A DNA stretch of 64,000 nt from Clostridium sp. KNHs205. Lineage in GTDB: Bacteria; Bacillota; Clostridia; Lachnospirales; Lachnospiraceae. Numbering within the stretch: the stretch's first letter is position 1; every line of letters begins with the position of its first letter. Both the position numbers and the translations under genes were made by a program. The notes below the pieces were generated by a model. That model had not been told where the DNA came from and did not search any database. It worked only from the letters and a program-made list of their open reading frames with translations. The stretch covers positions 434,001 through 498,000 of the forward strand of contig NZ_JNLE01000005.1 of assembly GCF_000702945.1 (NCBI RefSeq). Reading direction: 5' to 3'. Positions 1-9,115 of the stretch are shown here, piece by piece.

Positions 1-2211
1 GCTATCCCTTAAGCCAAAACCGACAAGTAACAAAGCTGTACATCCAGCTACACCCACAATAGTCATTAAGGCTCGTTTCTTGTATCTGAATATATTACGC
101 ATGGTAACTTTCCAGGTAAAAGAAAGACGTTTCCAGATTGGAGTGATTCGCTCTAACAGAATTGTTTTTCCTTTGGCCAGAGGAACCGGACGCAGCAGGG
201 CTGCCGGCTTCTGTTTTAATTCTTTATTACAGGAAACAACCGTAACCAGGGTCATCAGCACTATTGCCACTCCTAATATCTGAATAAATGACACCAGATC
301 ATATTTTAATATAAGCGAGGGCAGTATATACTGATAATTGGAATAAATTAGAGGCGGAATAATACTGCAGCCTGCATAAAATCCCACTATTGAACCCAGA
401 CCCGTAGCTGAGAGGATATAGAACAGGTAGGTAGAAATAATCTTGCCATCACTGTATCCAAGTGAGGTCAATGTCCCCAGTTCACTGCGTTCTTCTGCTA
501 TCATACGTGTCATGGAGTTAGAGGTCATAAGCATTCCAAGCAATATAAAGAAGAAAGGGAATACTGCGGCAACTGAGTTGACCACATCAATATCAGTTTT
601 TAAGCTAGTGTAACCTACTGCGGCATCTCTGTCCTGTATATACCATTTGGGCCTTTCCAGTTTGGAAAGTTCTTCTCTGGCATCTTTGATCTTGCCCTCA
701 GCATCTGCCATTTCTGTATTGAACTTGTCAAGATTTTCATTATATTCCGCATAGCCATCAGCCAGCTTCTTCTCGTTATCTTCTATTTCTGCTTTTCCTT
801 TGGCAATTTCTTTCTCAGCTTTTTGAATCTCTGCCTGAAAGGTTTCAATACCCTTATTCAGCTCCTTCTCTTTTGCAGCTAAAGTATCAATAGAGCCTCT
901 TAAAGCTAACATACCATTATAGCCTTCCGTATATTGCCGGATGGATGCATTAAGCTGTTCTGCTTCGGGACTACCTTCCGGGAGCAGTGCTGCCTGCCCT
1001 TTTAGCTGAGTAAGTGCAGTTTCCAGCTCTGCTATTTTGGCATTCAATCCCTTCCGGTTTGTTCCGCTTTGGGTAAGTGCTGCGTCAATCTCCTTCCAGC
1101 CGTCAGCTATCTGGACCCTGGCGGCAGCAAATTCACGATTCTGCTTCTCCTTGTTATTCTTTAGCGTCTGCTCGTTTTCTTTAAGCTCGCTCTTTCCGTC
1201 TTCCAGTTTTTTTGCGTTATCGTCCAGTTCTGTCTTAGCATCATTAAGCTTTGTTTCTCCTTTCGCTTTTTCTGAGCTCAATTTATCTTCATTTTCTTTA
1301 ATTTCAGCATCTGCTTCATTATAAATCTCATTATAACGGGCAGTTTCTCTCTCTGCCTTTATACTCACCAGCTGCTCCTGAAGCTTCTCTGCTGCCTCAT
1401 CATAAGCATCTGAATAGGCAATAGTATCCTTGGCGCCTGCTGCTGTCAGATAGATTTCCGTATAGACATCCATGGTAAAATTACTGCTGTTTATAAATAT
1501 AAAGGAAGATAGTTTACCGTCTCCATTTGTAGTGCTTCCATATTCCTCTGCCAGATAGAGCACTGATTCAGCGGTTCCTACTACTGTGAACTCTTTGTTC
1601 TTAAGCTTGTCACTGACATCATCGGTTATTACAAGCTTATCTCCGATTTTATACGACTTGCTGTCTGTTATACACTCCGTATCCTTCTGAGGCATTCTTC
1701 CTTCAACCAGTTTTACCTTATTTACTGATTCCAGACCATGAAGCCTAACAGTCAGACCGCTTGCTGTCTGACCACTTACAGTCTGGACAGCTGTAGTTTG
1801 ACTACCTGTAGTCTGCCCGTCGGTAGTCTTAACTCCTGTAGTCTGATTGTTTGTAGTCTTACCATTTCCGGCCTGGCTACCTGCGGTCAGACTACTCGTA
1901 GTCTGGCTATCCGTAGTCATCTCCTGTGCCAGGACATCCAAAGAGTACGCAGGTATTACAGCCTCTGCATTACTAAGGGCTTTCAGAGCCACCACATCCT
2001 CCTCTGTAAGTCCCATGGAACTGACAATTTTAAAATCCATTAGATTATAATCTCTGTAATACTTATCAGCAACGGCTGACATATCCGGTGCACTTGCCTG
2101 TATCCCTGCAAAAAAACCGACACCTACCATAACCATAATAAGCAGTGATATATATCTTCCGAAAGATTTCTTTATTTTTACCAGCGAATTTTTATACAGC
2201 AAGCCAATCAC
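1..2211 (-). CDS. FtsX-type ABC transporter permease, 3' part cut off by window edge
   Basis: The first 737 codons of a large membrane permease are visible; the frame is still open at the window edge. The GTG start overlaps the stop of the upstream ATPase (GTGA), so the two are translationally coupled. There is one N-terminal membrane segment (about residues 12-32), then a large extracytoplasmic region holding a pentapeptide repeat and a long Glu/Lys-rich coiled coil (about residues 250-500). After that come three or more membrane helices of an FtsX/MacB-like core (from about residue 530) and a second permease segment near the edge. This layout (TM, long coiled-coil ectodomain, FtsX domains) fits large clostridial permeases of the antimicrobial-peptide or lipoprotein-export type. 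Substrate cannot be read from sequence. Confidence 0.9.
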   Translation of the reverse strand, partial: MIGLLYKNSLVKIKKSFGRYISLLIMVMVGVGFFAGIQASAPDMSAVADKYYRDYNLMDFKIVSSMGLTEEDVVALKALSNAEAVIPAYSLDVLAQEMTTDSQTTSSLTAGSQAGNGKTTNNQTTGVKTTDGQTTGSQTTAVQTVSGQTASGLTVRLHGLESVNKVKLVEGRMPQKDTECITDSKSYKIGDKLVITDDVSDKLKNKEFTVVGTAESVLYLAEEYGSTTNGDGKLSSFIFINSSNFTMDVYTEIYLTAAGAKDTIAYSDAYDEAAEKLQEQLVSIKAERETARYNEIYNEADAEIKENEDKLSSEKAKGETKLNDAKTELDDNAKKLEDGKSELKENEQTLKNNKEKQNREFAAARVQIADGWKEIDAALTQSGTNRKGLNAKIAELETALTQLKGQAALLPEGSPEAEQLNASIRQYTEGYNGMLALRGSIDTLAAKEKELNKGIETFQAEIQKAEKEIAKGKAEIEDNEKKLADGYAEYNENLDKFNTEMADAEGKIKDAREELSKLERPKWYIQDRDAAVGYTSLKTDIDVVNSVAAVFPFFFILLGMLMTSNSMTRMIAEERSELGTLTSLGYSDGKIISTYLFYILSATGLGSIVGFYAGCSIIPPLIYSNYQYILPSLILKYDLVSFIQILGVAIVLMTLVTVVSCNKELKQKPAALLRPVPLAKGKTILLERITPIWKRLSFTWKVTMRNIFRYKKRALMTIVGVAGCTALLLVGFGLRDS
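1745..1920 (-). repeat. 15-bp minisatellite inside the permease gene, (x-x-x-Q-T)n
   Basis: About eleven degenerate 15-bp units built on gtagtctg, all in frame with the permease, translate to a run of pentapeptides of the form TGSQT, TDGQT, TNNQT and TGVKT. The tract lies in the extracytoplasmic part, about 100-160 residues after the first membrane helix. A unit length divisible by three means copy-number changes keep the frame. Confidence 0.8.
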
Positions 2212-2909
2212 CACACAATCTCATCCGCTTTTTTCGGATTTTCATTAACTATTACTTCTTTCACAGTGCCGTTTTTGATTTTTATTACCTTATCCGCAAC
2301 CTCAGCTATTACGGCATTGTGCGTAATCAGGACAGTAGTCATATCCATCTCTTTACAGTTTTTTTGCAGCAGCTCTATTATAAGCTGCCCCGTCACACTG
2401 TCTAAGGCTCCTGTAGGCTCATCACACAACAGCAGTTTTGGATTTTTAGCAATAGCTCTGGCTATGGCCACCCTTTGCTGCTCGCCTCCGGATAATTGGG
2501 ACGGAAAGTTACTCAATCGCTCTCCTAACCCCACTTGATTAAGTACTGTGCCAGGGTCCAAAGAATCCGGGCATATCTGACAGGCAAGCTCAACATTTTC
2601 AAGTGCTGTGAGATTTCCCATAAGATTATAGAACTGGAATACGAAACCGATATCCCTGCGTCTGTAATTAACCAGTTCCTTCTTACTGTATTTATGAATT
2701 TCCTTACCATCTACCTTAATACTGCCGCCGCTTGGACTGTCCATGCCTCCCAGTAAATTCAATACGGTAGTTTTTCCGGCTCCAGAGGGACCAAGTATAA
2801 CTACCAGTTCACCTTTTTCTATTGTAAAAGAACAATCAGCGACTGCAGAAATCTTCACATCACCGATTACATATTCTTTTTTGATATTTTCAAATTCTAT
2901 GAGTGCCAT
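2208..2909 (-). CDS. ABC transporter ATP-binding protein (LolD/MacB type)
   Basis: Cytoplasmic ATPase of 233 residues that powers the adjoining FtsX-type permease. Walker A is GPSGAGKTT (about residue 40), the signature is LSGGEQQRVAIARAI, and Walker B is LLLCDEPTGALD followed by the switch His in VLITHN. The PTGALD sequence after Walker B is typical of the LolD/MacB/FtsE class. The ATG follows a GGAGG site. It is first in a two-gene operon and is divergent from a TetR gene; a perfect palindrome between them suggests TetR control. The family exports peptides or lipoproteins, or works mechanically on the envelope; which applies here is unknown. Confidence 0.95.
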   Translation of the reverse strand: MALIEFENIKKEYVIGDVKISAVADCSFTIEKGELVVILGPSGAGKTTVLNLLGGMDSPSGGSIKVDGKEIHKYSKKELVNYRRRDIGFVFQFYNLMGNLTALENVELACQICPDSLDPGTVLNQVGLGERLSNFPSQLSGGEQQRVAIARAIAKNPKLLLCDEPTGALDSVTGQLIIELLQKNCKEMDMTTVLITHNAVIAEVADKVIKIKNGTVKEVIVNENPKKADEIVW

Positions 2910-2937
2910 TTATACCTCCATTTTAGTAAACACTGTG

Positions 2938-2988
2938 TTGACAATCAGACTCGGATACATTATATTGACATTGTGAAACAATTACAAT
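2938..2988. promoter_or_regulatory. Divergent promoters and palindromic operator of the TetR/ABC locus
   Basis: On the plus strand TTGACA (2938) and TATATT (2961) are 17 bp apart, a good sigma-A promoter for the TetR gene. On the minus strand TATAAT lies in the same stretch with TTGTAA 17 bp upstream. Positions 2964-2988 form an interrupted palindrome with arms ATTG-2-ATTGT and ACAAT-2-CAAT, overlapping both promoters. This is what a TetR dimer site should look like. Confidence 0.65.
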
Positions 2989-3079
2989 AATCAAAACCTT
3001 TATATATGAAAGTTTTTCAACATAAAACCAGGATATGTTTAGAAGTTTATAATAATTTTACTTGTTGGAGGTGCTGCTA

Positions 3080-3652
3080 ATGGAGGCTAAGAAAACAGAC
3101 AGACGTGTAAAGTATACCAGAATGGTAATTAAGAACAGCCTGATAAAGTTTCTGAAGCAAAAACCCATAACTAAGATTTCTGTGAAAGAAATCTGCGAAA
3201 ATGCTGATGTTAACCGGGCTACTTTTTATGCACACTATCTGGATCAATATGATTTGCTCCGGAAAATCGAAGAAGAGGTAATCGATAACATTAACCAGTT
3301 TTTAAGCGGCTGTAACTTTAAAGAGGATACCCTTGTCACTGTGGAAGCCACAGAAAAGATTCTGGACTATGTCAAAGATAACGCAGAGCTCTTTGACCTT
3401 TTGCTGAATACTAACGGGGATATCCGGTTTCAGCAGGAATTTATCAATATTATCGGGAAACAGCATTTCATCCCTATGATCGGAAATGAGTCCATAGACC
3501 GGGAAGATGCTGAATATATCTTTCATTTTCTGGCGTGCGGTGCTATCGGTGTTATTCAAATGTGGTTAAAGGAAGGTATGAAAAAGTCCTCCAGAGAAAT
3601 AGCGGATTTAATACTTAATACTGCTATCAACGGCAAAGCCTCTTATACCTGA
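3080..3652 (+). CDS. TetR/AcrR family transcriptional regulator
   Basis: A 190-residue one-component repressor. The N-terminal helix-turn-helix reads ISVKEICENADVNRATFYAHY, the usual TetR recognition helix, preceded by a basic KYTRMVIKNSLIKFL helix. The C-terminal half (from about residue 70) is an all-helical ligand-binding region of the TetR_C type. ATG at 3080 is chosen over the upstream in-frame TTG at 3062 because GGAGG lies 8 bp before it. The gene is divergent from the ABC operon and probably represses it and itself through the palindrome at 2964-2988. The inducer is unknown, though such pairs often answer to membrane-active compounds. Confidence 0.9.
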   Translation: MEAKKTDRRVKYTRMVIKNSLIKFLKQKPITKISVKEICENADVNRATFYAHYLDQYDLLRKIEEEVIDNINQFLSGCNFKEDTLVTVEATEKILDYVKDNAELFDLLLNTNGDIRFQQEFINIIGKQHFIPMIGNESIDREDAEYIFHFLACGAIGVIQMWLKEGMKKSSREIADLILNTAINGKASYT

Positions 3653-3773
3653 TAACCGTATAAACAGACAAAATAAGGGCCCTAACAGCTTGTTTCACTT
3701 CTCAGCTTCTTCAATGGAAGGTTGTTCTGGAAATATTATTTTCTGCTATTAGGATACCCTTTAAGTTTTTTTA

Positions 3774-5144
3774 TTATTTATCTCGTCTCTTACCCTGTTT
3801 AGGAAATTTATTATAGGCTCTTTTCTCTTTCAAAGTGCCATCTGCTGTCATACGATACTTCTTCTTAGGTGCTGTATCTGCCTGTTTTTCTTCTGTTCTT
3901 AATGATTTGTTTGAAGTATTGGCTCCCCTGCCGCTTTTTGCTGTAGCTTCCTTTTGTGTGTTTTCTTTTCTTCTGGGCTGTGTTTTCTTTTCAGAAGGAA
4001 AATTATTCATTAACGGGTATGGATGCTCCTTTACTTCAATTAAGTGTTTCCTTATCAATTTTTCTATTTGTGCCAGCAGTTCCTTCTCATCAAAATCACA
4101 AAAGGATATGGCCGTTCCTGCAAGTCCTGCCCGGCCTGTACGTCCGATGCGGTGCACATAGGTCTCAGGTACTTCCGGCAGGTCAAGATTAATTACATGG
4201 GACAGCTCATCAATATCAATTCCTCTGGCTGCAATATCTGTGGCAACCAGTACACGAAGCTGTTTGTTCTTGAAATCACTCAAGGCACGCTGACGTGCTC
4301 CCTGGGATTTATCACCATGGATTGCCTGGGCAGCGATTTTTTTCTTAGCCAACTGGCGGACGATATAATCAGCGCCGTGTTTGGTGCGGGTAAATACAAG
4401 GACGGAGGATATGGAACTATCCTTTAGTAGATGTACTATCAAATCCTTTTTATTTTTCTTATCCACGTAATAAAGATATTGTTCTATGGTATCAACAGTT
4501 GAAGATACCGGAGTAATCTCTACCTTGGCAGGATTTTTCAGCAGGGAACGGGATAGATTGGCGATATCAGAAGGCATGGTAGCGGAAAATAGCAAGGTCT
4601 GCTTATTTGCAGGAGTTTTGGCTATGACCTTCTTTACATCATTTATGAAGCCCATATCTAACATACGGTCTGCTTCATCCAGAATAAACATCTTGATATG
4701 CTGCAGCGTTATCTGCTGCTGATTCATTAAATCAAGCAGTCTTCCAGGGGTTGCTACCAGGATATCTACTCCCTCCTTCAGGGCTTCCTCCTGGGGTTTT
4801 TGTGAGACTCCGCCAAAGATTACACAGGTTTTAAGATCTGTATATTTACCATAGGTGGTAAAGCTTTCATAAATTTGAATAGCCAGCTCTCTGGTAGGGG
4901 TTAATACAAGTGCTCTTATTTCTCTTTTCTTTGAACGTGGCTGTTTATCCTGGCAGAGCAATTGCAGTGTCGGTATGGCAAAGGCAGCTGTCTTGCCGGT
5001 TCCGGTCTGCGCACAGCCCAGCAGATCACTGCCATTTAGTACAATTGGAATAGCTTTCTCCTGAATTGGTGTCGGTATTTCATAGTTTTCCTTTTCTAAG
5101 GCTTTTAATATATCAGGTATTATATTTAATTCTTTAAATTGCAT
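3774..5144 (-). CDS. DEAD-box RNA helicase (RhlE/CshA-like)
   Basis: ATP-dependent RNA helicase of 456 residues. All core motifs are present: Q motif (PTPIQEKAIP), motif I AQTGTGKT, PTRELA, TPGR, DEAD, SAT, and in the second RecA lobe ARGID and HRIGRTGR. The last 90 or so residues are a basic, low-complexity tail (KKTQPRRKENTQKEATAKSG) as in RhlE-type enzymes, likely for non-specific RNA binding. ATG at 5144 is used because AGGAG sits 5 bp upstream; the 8-codon longer version lacks a site. Likely roles are ribosome assembly, cold adaptation and mRNA turnover. A second DEAD-box gene lies 1.5 kb away. Confidence 0.95.
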   Translation of the reverse strand: MQFKELNIIPDILKALEKENYEIPTPIQEKAIPIVLNGSDLLGCAQTGTGKTAAFAIPTLQLLCQDKQPRSKKREIRALVLTPTRELAIQIYESFTTYGKYTDLKTCVIFGGVSQKPQEEALKEGVDILVATPGRLLDLMNQQQITLQHIKMFILDEADRMLDMGFINDVKKVIAKTPANKQTLLFSATMPSDIANLSRSLLKNPAKVEITPVSSTVDTIEQYLYYVDKKNKKDLIVHLLKDSSISSVLVFTRTKHGADYIVRQLAKKKIAAQAIHGDKSQGARQRALSDFKNKQLRVLVATDIAARGIDIDELSHVINLDLPEVPETYVHRIGRTGRAGLAGTAISFCDFDEKELLAQIEKLIRKHLIEVKEHPYPLMNNFPSEKKTQPRRKENTQKEATAKSGRGANTSNKSLRTEEKQADTAPKKKYRMTADGTLKEKRAYNKFPKQGKRRDK

Positions 5145-5490
5145 GGTCGCTCCTATTTCAGTTAACATTATTAAACACAGACCACCATTATATCACACAA
5201 TAGCAATAATAGCATCTAAACAATGTTTTTCTCCATTGTTTTTAAATCAGCGCTGTGGGAGGCAATCTGCACCTGTTTATAATTTGCTTTTATGAAGTAC
5301 ATTTGGTATCATATAATCTATATAATTTTACAAACAGACAGCATAATATACCATATACAAGCAGCAAAGAATGCAGCCTGTTTTCCCGCTAAGGGTTGTG
5401 GTCAGTCTGTGTAGTCACCGCGGTACTGCCATCTGTTGCGACAGAATATTTAACTTATATAGAAGAATGGAGAAAAAATTGGAGAACTCA

Positions 5491-6540
5491 ATGGATAATC
5501 AAGAGCAAAAACATCAACGACGCATTCGATATAAAGGAACTCACCCTAAGAAATTCAGTGAAAAATACAAAGAATTGAATCCGGAAAACTATGGGGATAC
5601 CATAGAAAAAGTAATTTCTAAAGGCAATACACCTGCCGGTATGCACCGCTCCATCTGCGTGGAGGAAATTCTGGAAATTCTAAAAATTGCTCCCGGTGAA
5701 ACAGGGTTGGACGCTACCTTAGGATACGGCGGTCACACCTTGGAAATGCTTAAACGCCTGGAATCCAAAGGGCATCTTTATGCAACAGATGTAGATACAA
5801 TAGAGCTTCCCCGTACCAGAGCACGCCTGGAGCAGTTAGGTTATGGTCCTGAAATCCTGACCATAAAGCAAATGAACTTTTCCGCTATCGATCAGGTGGT
5901 GACTCTCTCCGGTCCCTTAGATTTTGTACTGGCTGATTTAGGTGTCTCTTCCATGCAGATTGACAATCCTGACCGAGGGTTTTCCTTTAAGTCCGAGGGC
6001 CCCTTAGACCTGCGTCTCAATCCCAGCAATGGTATTTCTGCCGCTGAACGACTAAAGACCATCACACAAAGCGAACTAGAGGGATTACTTTTTGAGAATT
6101 CAGATGAACCGAATGCAGCTGCTATTGCCAAAGCTGTCGTTACTGAAATCAAAAAAGGAAATGATATATCAACGACAAGTAAGCTTACACAGATTATTAA
6201 AGATACGCTTAAGTTCCTGCCGGAAAGTACCCGTGAGGAAGAAGTTAAGAAAGCTTGCAGAAGATGTTTTCAGGCACTTCGAATCGATGTCAACAATGAA
6301 TTTGAAGTATTATATGACTTTTTGGAAAAGCTTCCGGCAGCACTTGCTCCTGGTGGACGGGTAGCCATACTTACCTTTCATTCAGGAGAAGACAGACTGG
6401 TTAAAAAATCCTTTAAACAGCTGCTCCGTGCCGGTGTCTACCGTGAAATTGCTCCTGATGCCATACGTCCTTCAGCAGAAGAATGTAATGCCAACAGCCG
6501 TGCCCGCTCTGCAAAACTACGCTGGGCTATAAAAGCTTAA
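5491..6540 (+). CDS. rsmH: RsmH-like 16S rRNA (cytosine-N4) methyltransferase
   Basis: SAM-dependent methyltransferase of the MraW/RsmH family, which in known members N4-methylates C1402 of 16S rRNA. The SAM-binding loop is LDATLGYGGHT, followed by HLYATDVD, DFVLADLGVSSMQID and the family's DRGFSFKSEGPLDLRLNP. A C-terminal AILTFHSGEDRLVKKSF block is also diagnostic. The start at 5491 has GGAG 6 bp upstream. It carries about 50 extra basic N-terminal residues and stands alone between helicase genes, not in a cell-division cluster. It is therefore probably a second, RsmH2-type paralogue, and a different cytosine target is possible. Confidence 0.88.
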   Translation: MDNQEQKHQRRIRYKGTHPKKFSEKYKELNPENYGDTIEKVISKGNTPAGMHRSICVEEILEILKIAPGETGLDATLGYGGHTLEMLKRLESKGHLYATDVDTIELPRTRARLEQLGYGPEILTIKQMNFSAIDQVVTLSGPLDFVLADLGVSSMQIDNPDRGFSFKSEGPLDLRLNPSNGISAAERLKTITQSELEGLLFENSDEPNAAAIAKAVVTEIKKGNDISTTSKLTQIIKDTLKFLPESTREEEVKKACRRCFQALRIDVNNEFEVLYDFLEKLPAALAPGGRVAILTFHSGEDRLVKKSFKQLLRAGVYREIAPDAIRPSAEECNANSRARSAKLRWAIKA

Positions 6541-6591
6541 GTACCGGTTCAGATTATTGAAATATTCAATGTCCCCTTGATTCATTAAACT

Positions 6592-6641
6592 ACCCCTTCT
6601 ATTCGATGAAAGGCTATACCCATATTCATCAATAAAAGGGG
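6592..6641. terminator. Imperfect long hairpin between convergent genes
   Basis: CCCCTTCTATTCGATGAA (6593-6610) pairs with TTCATCAATAAAAGGGG (6625-6641), about 16 pairs with one bulge. It lies between the convergent rsmH-like and DbpA-like genes and probably ends both transcripts. Confidence 0.55.
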
Positions 6642-6658
6642 GCTTTAATAAATATTGG

Positions 6659-8101
6659 CTATTTTACCTTAAGAACCTTTAATTGCTTACCGCCTATCAT
6701 GGTATTTTGCATTGCCTCCAAGACCAGCGGACCTTTTCCATTAAGTATTTCTACATAGGTAAGTGTATCCTGAATAGTAATAATCCCGATATCGTCAGCT
6801 GTAATGCCATCCAGATTAGAAATAACCCCAACAAAATTCGTTGCTCTGAGTTTCTTTTTCTTACCGCCATAGAATTTAAGCTTCATTATATCCCTATTGA
6901 GATTATCACTCTTCATTACCTTGATAACCGGAGCTGCTTTTTGTTTCTTATCAAAAGCAGGTTTCATAAGGGCAACTTCCTCTTTTGCCGGTCTGACCGC
7001 CTGGGTAATCTCAAATCCAATGAAATTCTCGATATCTTTTAAATACCTGTCTTCCGCTGTTGTTACAAAGGAAATGGCTTTTCCCATCTGACCTGCTCGT
7101 CCGGTTCTTCCGGTGCGGTGAACATAGACTTCTCTTTCAAGTGGCAGGTCATAATTTATGACTAAGGATATATTCTCTACATCAATTCCTCTGGCCGCCA
7201 GATCTGTAGCAACCAGATAGCTGAACTCTCCTCTTTTAAAGCGGTTCATGGAAGACAGGCGCTCCTCCTGCTCCATCCCGCCATGAATCTTATGGCAGGG
7301 ATATCCCATAGCAGTCAGGTGATAACATACCAAATCCACCTGCTCTTTGGTTCTGCAAAATATAATACAGCTGTCCGGATTCTCTATAATCGTAACATCT
7401 CTCAGTAATTCAAATTTATCCTCATTGTCCGTATAATAAAGTGAATGCTTTATTTCCTTTGCTGGAGTGTCTGACTTACTGATATCAATATAATCAGGAT
7501 TTCTTAAGTACTTTGATGTTATATTCAGGATTTCTTCTGGTATTGTTGCAGAAAACATCATTGTTACACGTTCAGTCCTGAGCTCTTTCAGGATACTTTC
7601 AACCTGTTCTAAAAATCCCATATCCAGCATTCTGTCAGCTTCGTCGATTACTAAATAACTTATCTTGTTTAAGGGCAGGGTTCCTTTTCTGATATGATCC
7701 AGAACACGACCGGGGGTTCCTGCAACAACATGGGACTTCTGCTTTAGTTCTGTCTTCTCTATGGAGAAGGAATGTCTGCCGTAGATTGCCGTAGCTTTGA
7801 TTCTCTTAAATCTGCCGATGTTGGTAAAGTCCTCTTTCACCTGAACCGCCAGCTCTCTGGTCGGTGTCAGAATAAGAGCCTGGGGTTTATTTTCAAGCCA
7901 CTGAATCTGCTCACATATGGGTATCGCATATGCTGCCGTTTTCCCGCTGCCTGTTTGTGCTTTTACCAGCAGATCATTATTTTCCAAGGCTTTTGGTATC
8001 ACCTGCTGCTGAACCTCGGTAGGTATATTATATTCAAGTCCGCTCAATGCCTTTTTTATTTCTTCACTTAACCTAAAATCCTGAAAACTTTTAACTCCCA
8101 T
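6659..8101 (-). CDS. dbpA: DEAD-box RNA helicase DbpA/YxiN with 23S rRNA-binding domain
   Basis: A 480-residue ATP-dependent RNA helicase. The core has AQTGSGKT, PTRELA, TPGR, DEAD, SAT, ARGID and HRTGRTGRAG. Residues about 400-480 form the DbpA RNA-binding domain (KLKFYGGKKKKLRATNFVG through to the end). In B. subtilis YxiN and E. coli DbpA this domain binds hairpin 92 of 23S rRNA and directs the enzyme to the peptidyl-transferase centre during 50S assembly. Length matches the family. It shares a locus with another DEAD-box helicase and an rRNA methyltransferase, all consistent with ribosome maturation. Confidence 0.95.
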   Translation of the reverse strand: MGVKSFQDFRLSEEIKKALSGLEYNIPTEVQQQVIPKALENNDLLVKAQTGSGKTAAYAIPICEQIQWLENKPQALILTPTRELAVQVKEDFTNIGRFKRIKATAIYGRHSFSIEKTELKQKSHVVAGTPGRVLDHIRKGTLPLNKISYLVIDEADRMLDMGFLEQVESILKELRTERVTMMFSATIPEEILNITSKYLRNPDYIDISKSDTPAKEIKHSLYYTDNEDKFELLRDVTIIENPDSCIIFCRTKEQVDLVCYHLTAMGYPCHKIHGGMEQEERLSSMNRFKRGEFSYLVATDLAARGIDVENISLVINYDLPLEREVYVHRTGRTGRAGQMGKAISFVTTAEDRYLKDIENFIGFEITQAVRPAKEEVALMKPAFDKKQKAAPVIKVMKSDNLNRDIMKLKFYGGKKKKLRATNFVGVISNLDGITADDIGIITIQDTLTYVEILNGKGPLVLEAMQNTMIGGKQLKVLKVK

Positions 8102-8168
8102 TAATTAACCTCTTTTATCTTTCGCAGCTTAATTTTTCCTTCTCTGTTAACCACGTCCATACTTCCTA

Positions 8169-8399
8169 CTATTGCCCTGCAAAGGAATTGCCTCCTGCTG
8201 CCAAAGCCTCTGCCAGGATTCTTATGGCCTTAGGCCCTACCCCATGTAATCTTAACAGTTCTTTCTCAGAAACCTTTGTAAGTTGTGAAAGCTTTGTATA
8301 ACCTGCCTCTGTAAGAGCATTTAAAGCAGGCCTTCCGATATTAGGGAAATCACAGTCCGGTGTAAGGTTCTGTGCTGTCTCATATGATTCTTGCTTCAT
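8169..8399 (-). CDS. Small helix-hairpin-helix DNA-binding protein
   Basis: A 76-residue protein with one helix-hairpin-helix unit: LSQLTKVSEKELLRLHGVGP followed by KAIRILAEALAA. The GVGPKAI loop is the classic non-specific DNA backbone-binding hairpin. Similar stand-alone proteins are common in Firmicutes and usually annotated as RNA-polymerase-alpha-C-terminal-like or hypothetical. ATG at 8399 is preceded by AAAGGAGG at 5 bp, so the upstream in-frame ATG at 8432 is not needed. It is 67 bp downstream of dbpA and could be co-transcribed. Function is unknown beyond nucleic-acid binding. Confidence 0.75.
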   Translation of the reverse strand: MKQESYETAQNLTPDCDFPNIGRPALNALTEAGYTKLSQLTKVSEKELLRLHGVGPKAIRILAEALAAGGNSFAGQ

Positions 8400-8730
8400 T
8401 GTACCTCCTTTTAAATACTGGTGCCTTAGCATAAAGTTAGAATTATTCTCTCACTTTGTAGTATTCCGGTTTTATATGAATTATATTATCCTGTCATTTG
8501 AAGGTTATGTCAACATATGTCTACTCAAAAAATGCTGCTGTATTTAAATCCATATGCAAAAAAAGCTGCACAGCCTCCCTCCACACATCTGCACATCTTA
8601 AAGATATATTGCTGTGTTTGATACATATTAACATATCTTCAAAAACACCAACAATCAATGCAGACAGTGATACCAGGAAACCCTACAGCTTCTCTCAGCT
8701 ATTTATTCTTATACAGCCAGAATACCCTTA
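8400..8730. other. Intergenic stretch without a recognisable gene
   Basis: The open frame on the plus strand (8498-8752) has no ribosome binding site, no family resemblance and overlaps the end of the VOC gene. No hairpin, repeat or tRNA was seen. Confidence 0.5.
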
Positions 8731-9093
8731 CTATGACATTTCTACTAATTGAACTTCATAACCTTCCGAATCCTTAATAAAGATAAACCTTGTGTGCGGA
8801 TTGGGCGCAATTGGGCCTCTTAGTATAGGTATGTTCCGACTCTTCAGATATTCCATGGTGTCCTCCAAGGATTCAACTGCTAAACCTATGGATATATCAG
8901 AATAAAGCACTTTCTTCTCGTTTGCAGTAGTTTGCAGCAATTCAATTTTAGGTTGATTTTCCTCACCCAACATAGCCATTTCTATCCCATTTCCGCTATG
9001 ACGACTAATAACCGGCAGACCTAAGACCCCATTATAAAAAGATAAAGCTTCTTCTAAATTTACAACCGGCAGTGTAACCCAACAAAAATTCAT
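8731..9093 (-). CDS. VOC-family (glyoxalase/bleomycin-resistance fold) protein
   Basis: A 120-residue protein with the two beta-alpha-beta-beta-beta repeats of the vicinal oxygen chelate fold: TLPVVNLEEALSFYNGVLG begins the first, IGLAVESLEDTMEYLKSRN the second, and FIKDSEGYEVQLVEM closes it. The terminal Glu-x-Gln is a usual metal-ligand place. The start at 9093 is 7 bp after GGGAG; the longer frame upstream runs through the MFS gene and lacks a site. It is third in a MarR-MFS-VOC operon, so it may bind or modify the drug exported by the MFS pump. Substrate unknown. Confidence 0.85.
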   Translation of the reverse strand: MNFCWVTLPVVNLEEALSFYNGVLGLPVISRHSGNGIEMAMLGEENQPKIELLQTTANEKKVLYSDISIGLAVESLEDTMEYLKSRNIPILRGPIAPNPHTRFIFIKDSEGYEVQLVEMS

Positions 9094-9115
9094 ATTTGTC
9101 TCCCATCTGCGTGCA

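Noticed and set aside
8498..8752. 84-codon plus-strand frame
   Set aside because: No ribosome binding site, no family resemblance, overlaps the VOC gene antisense.
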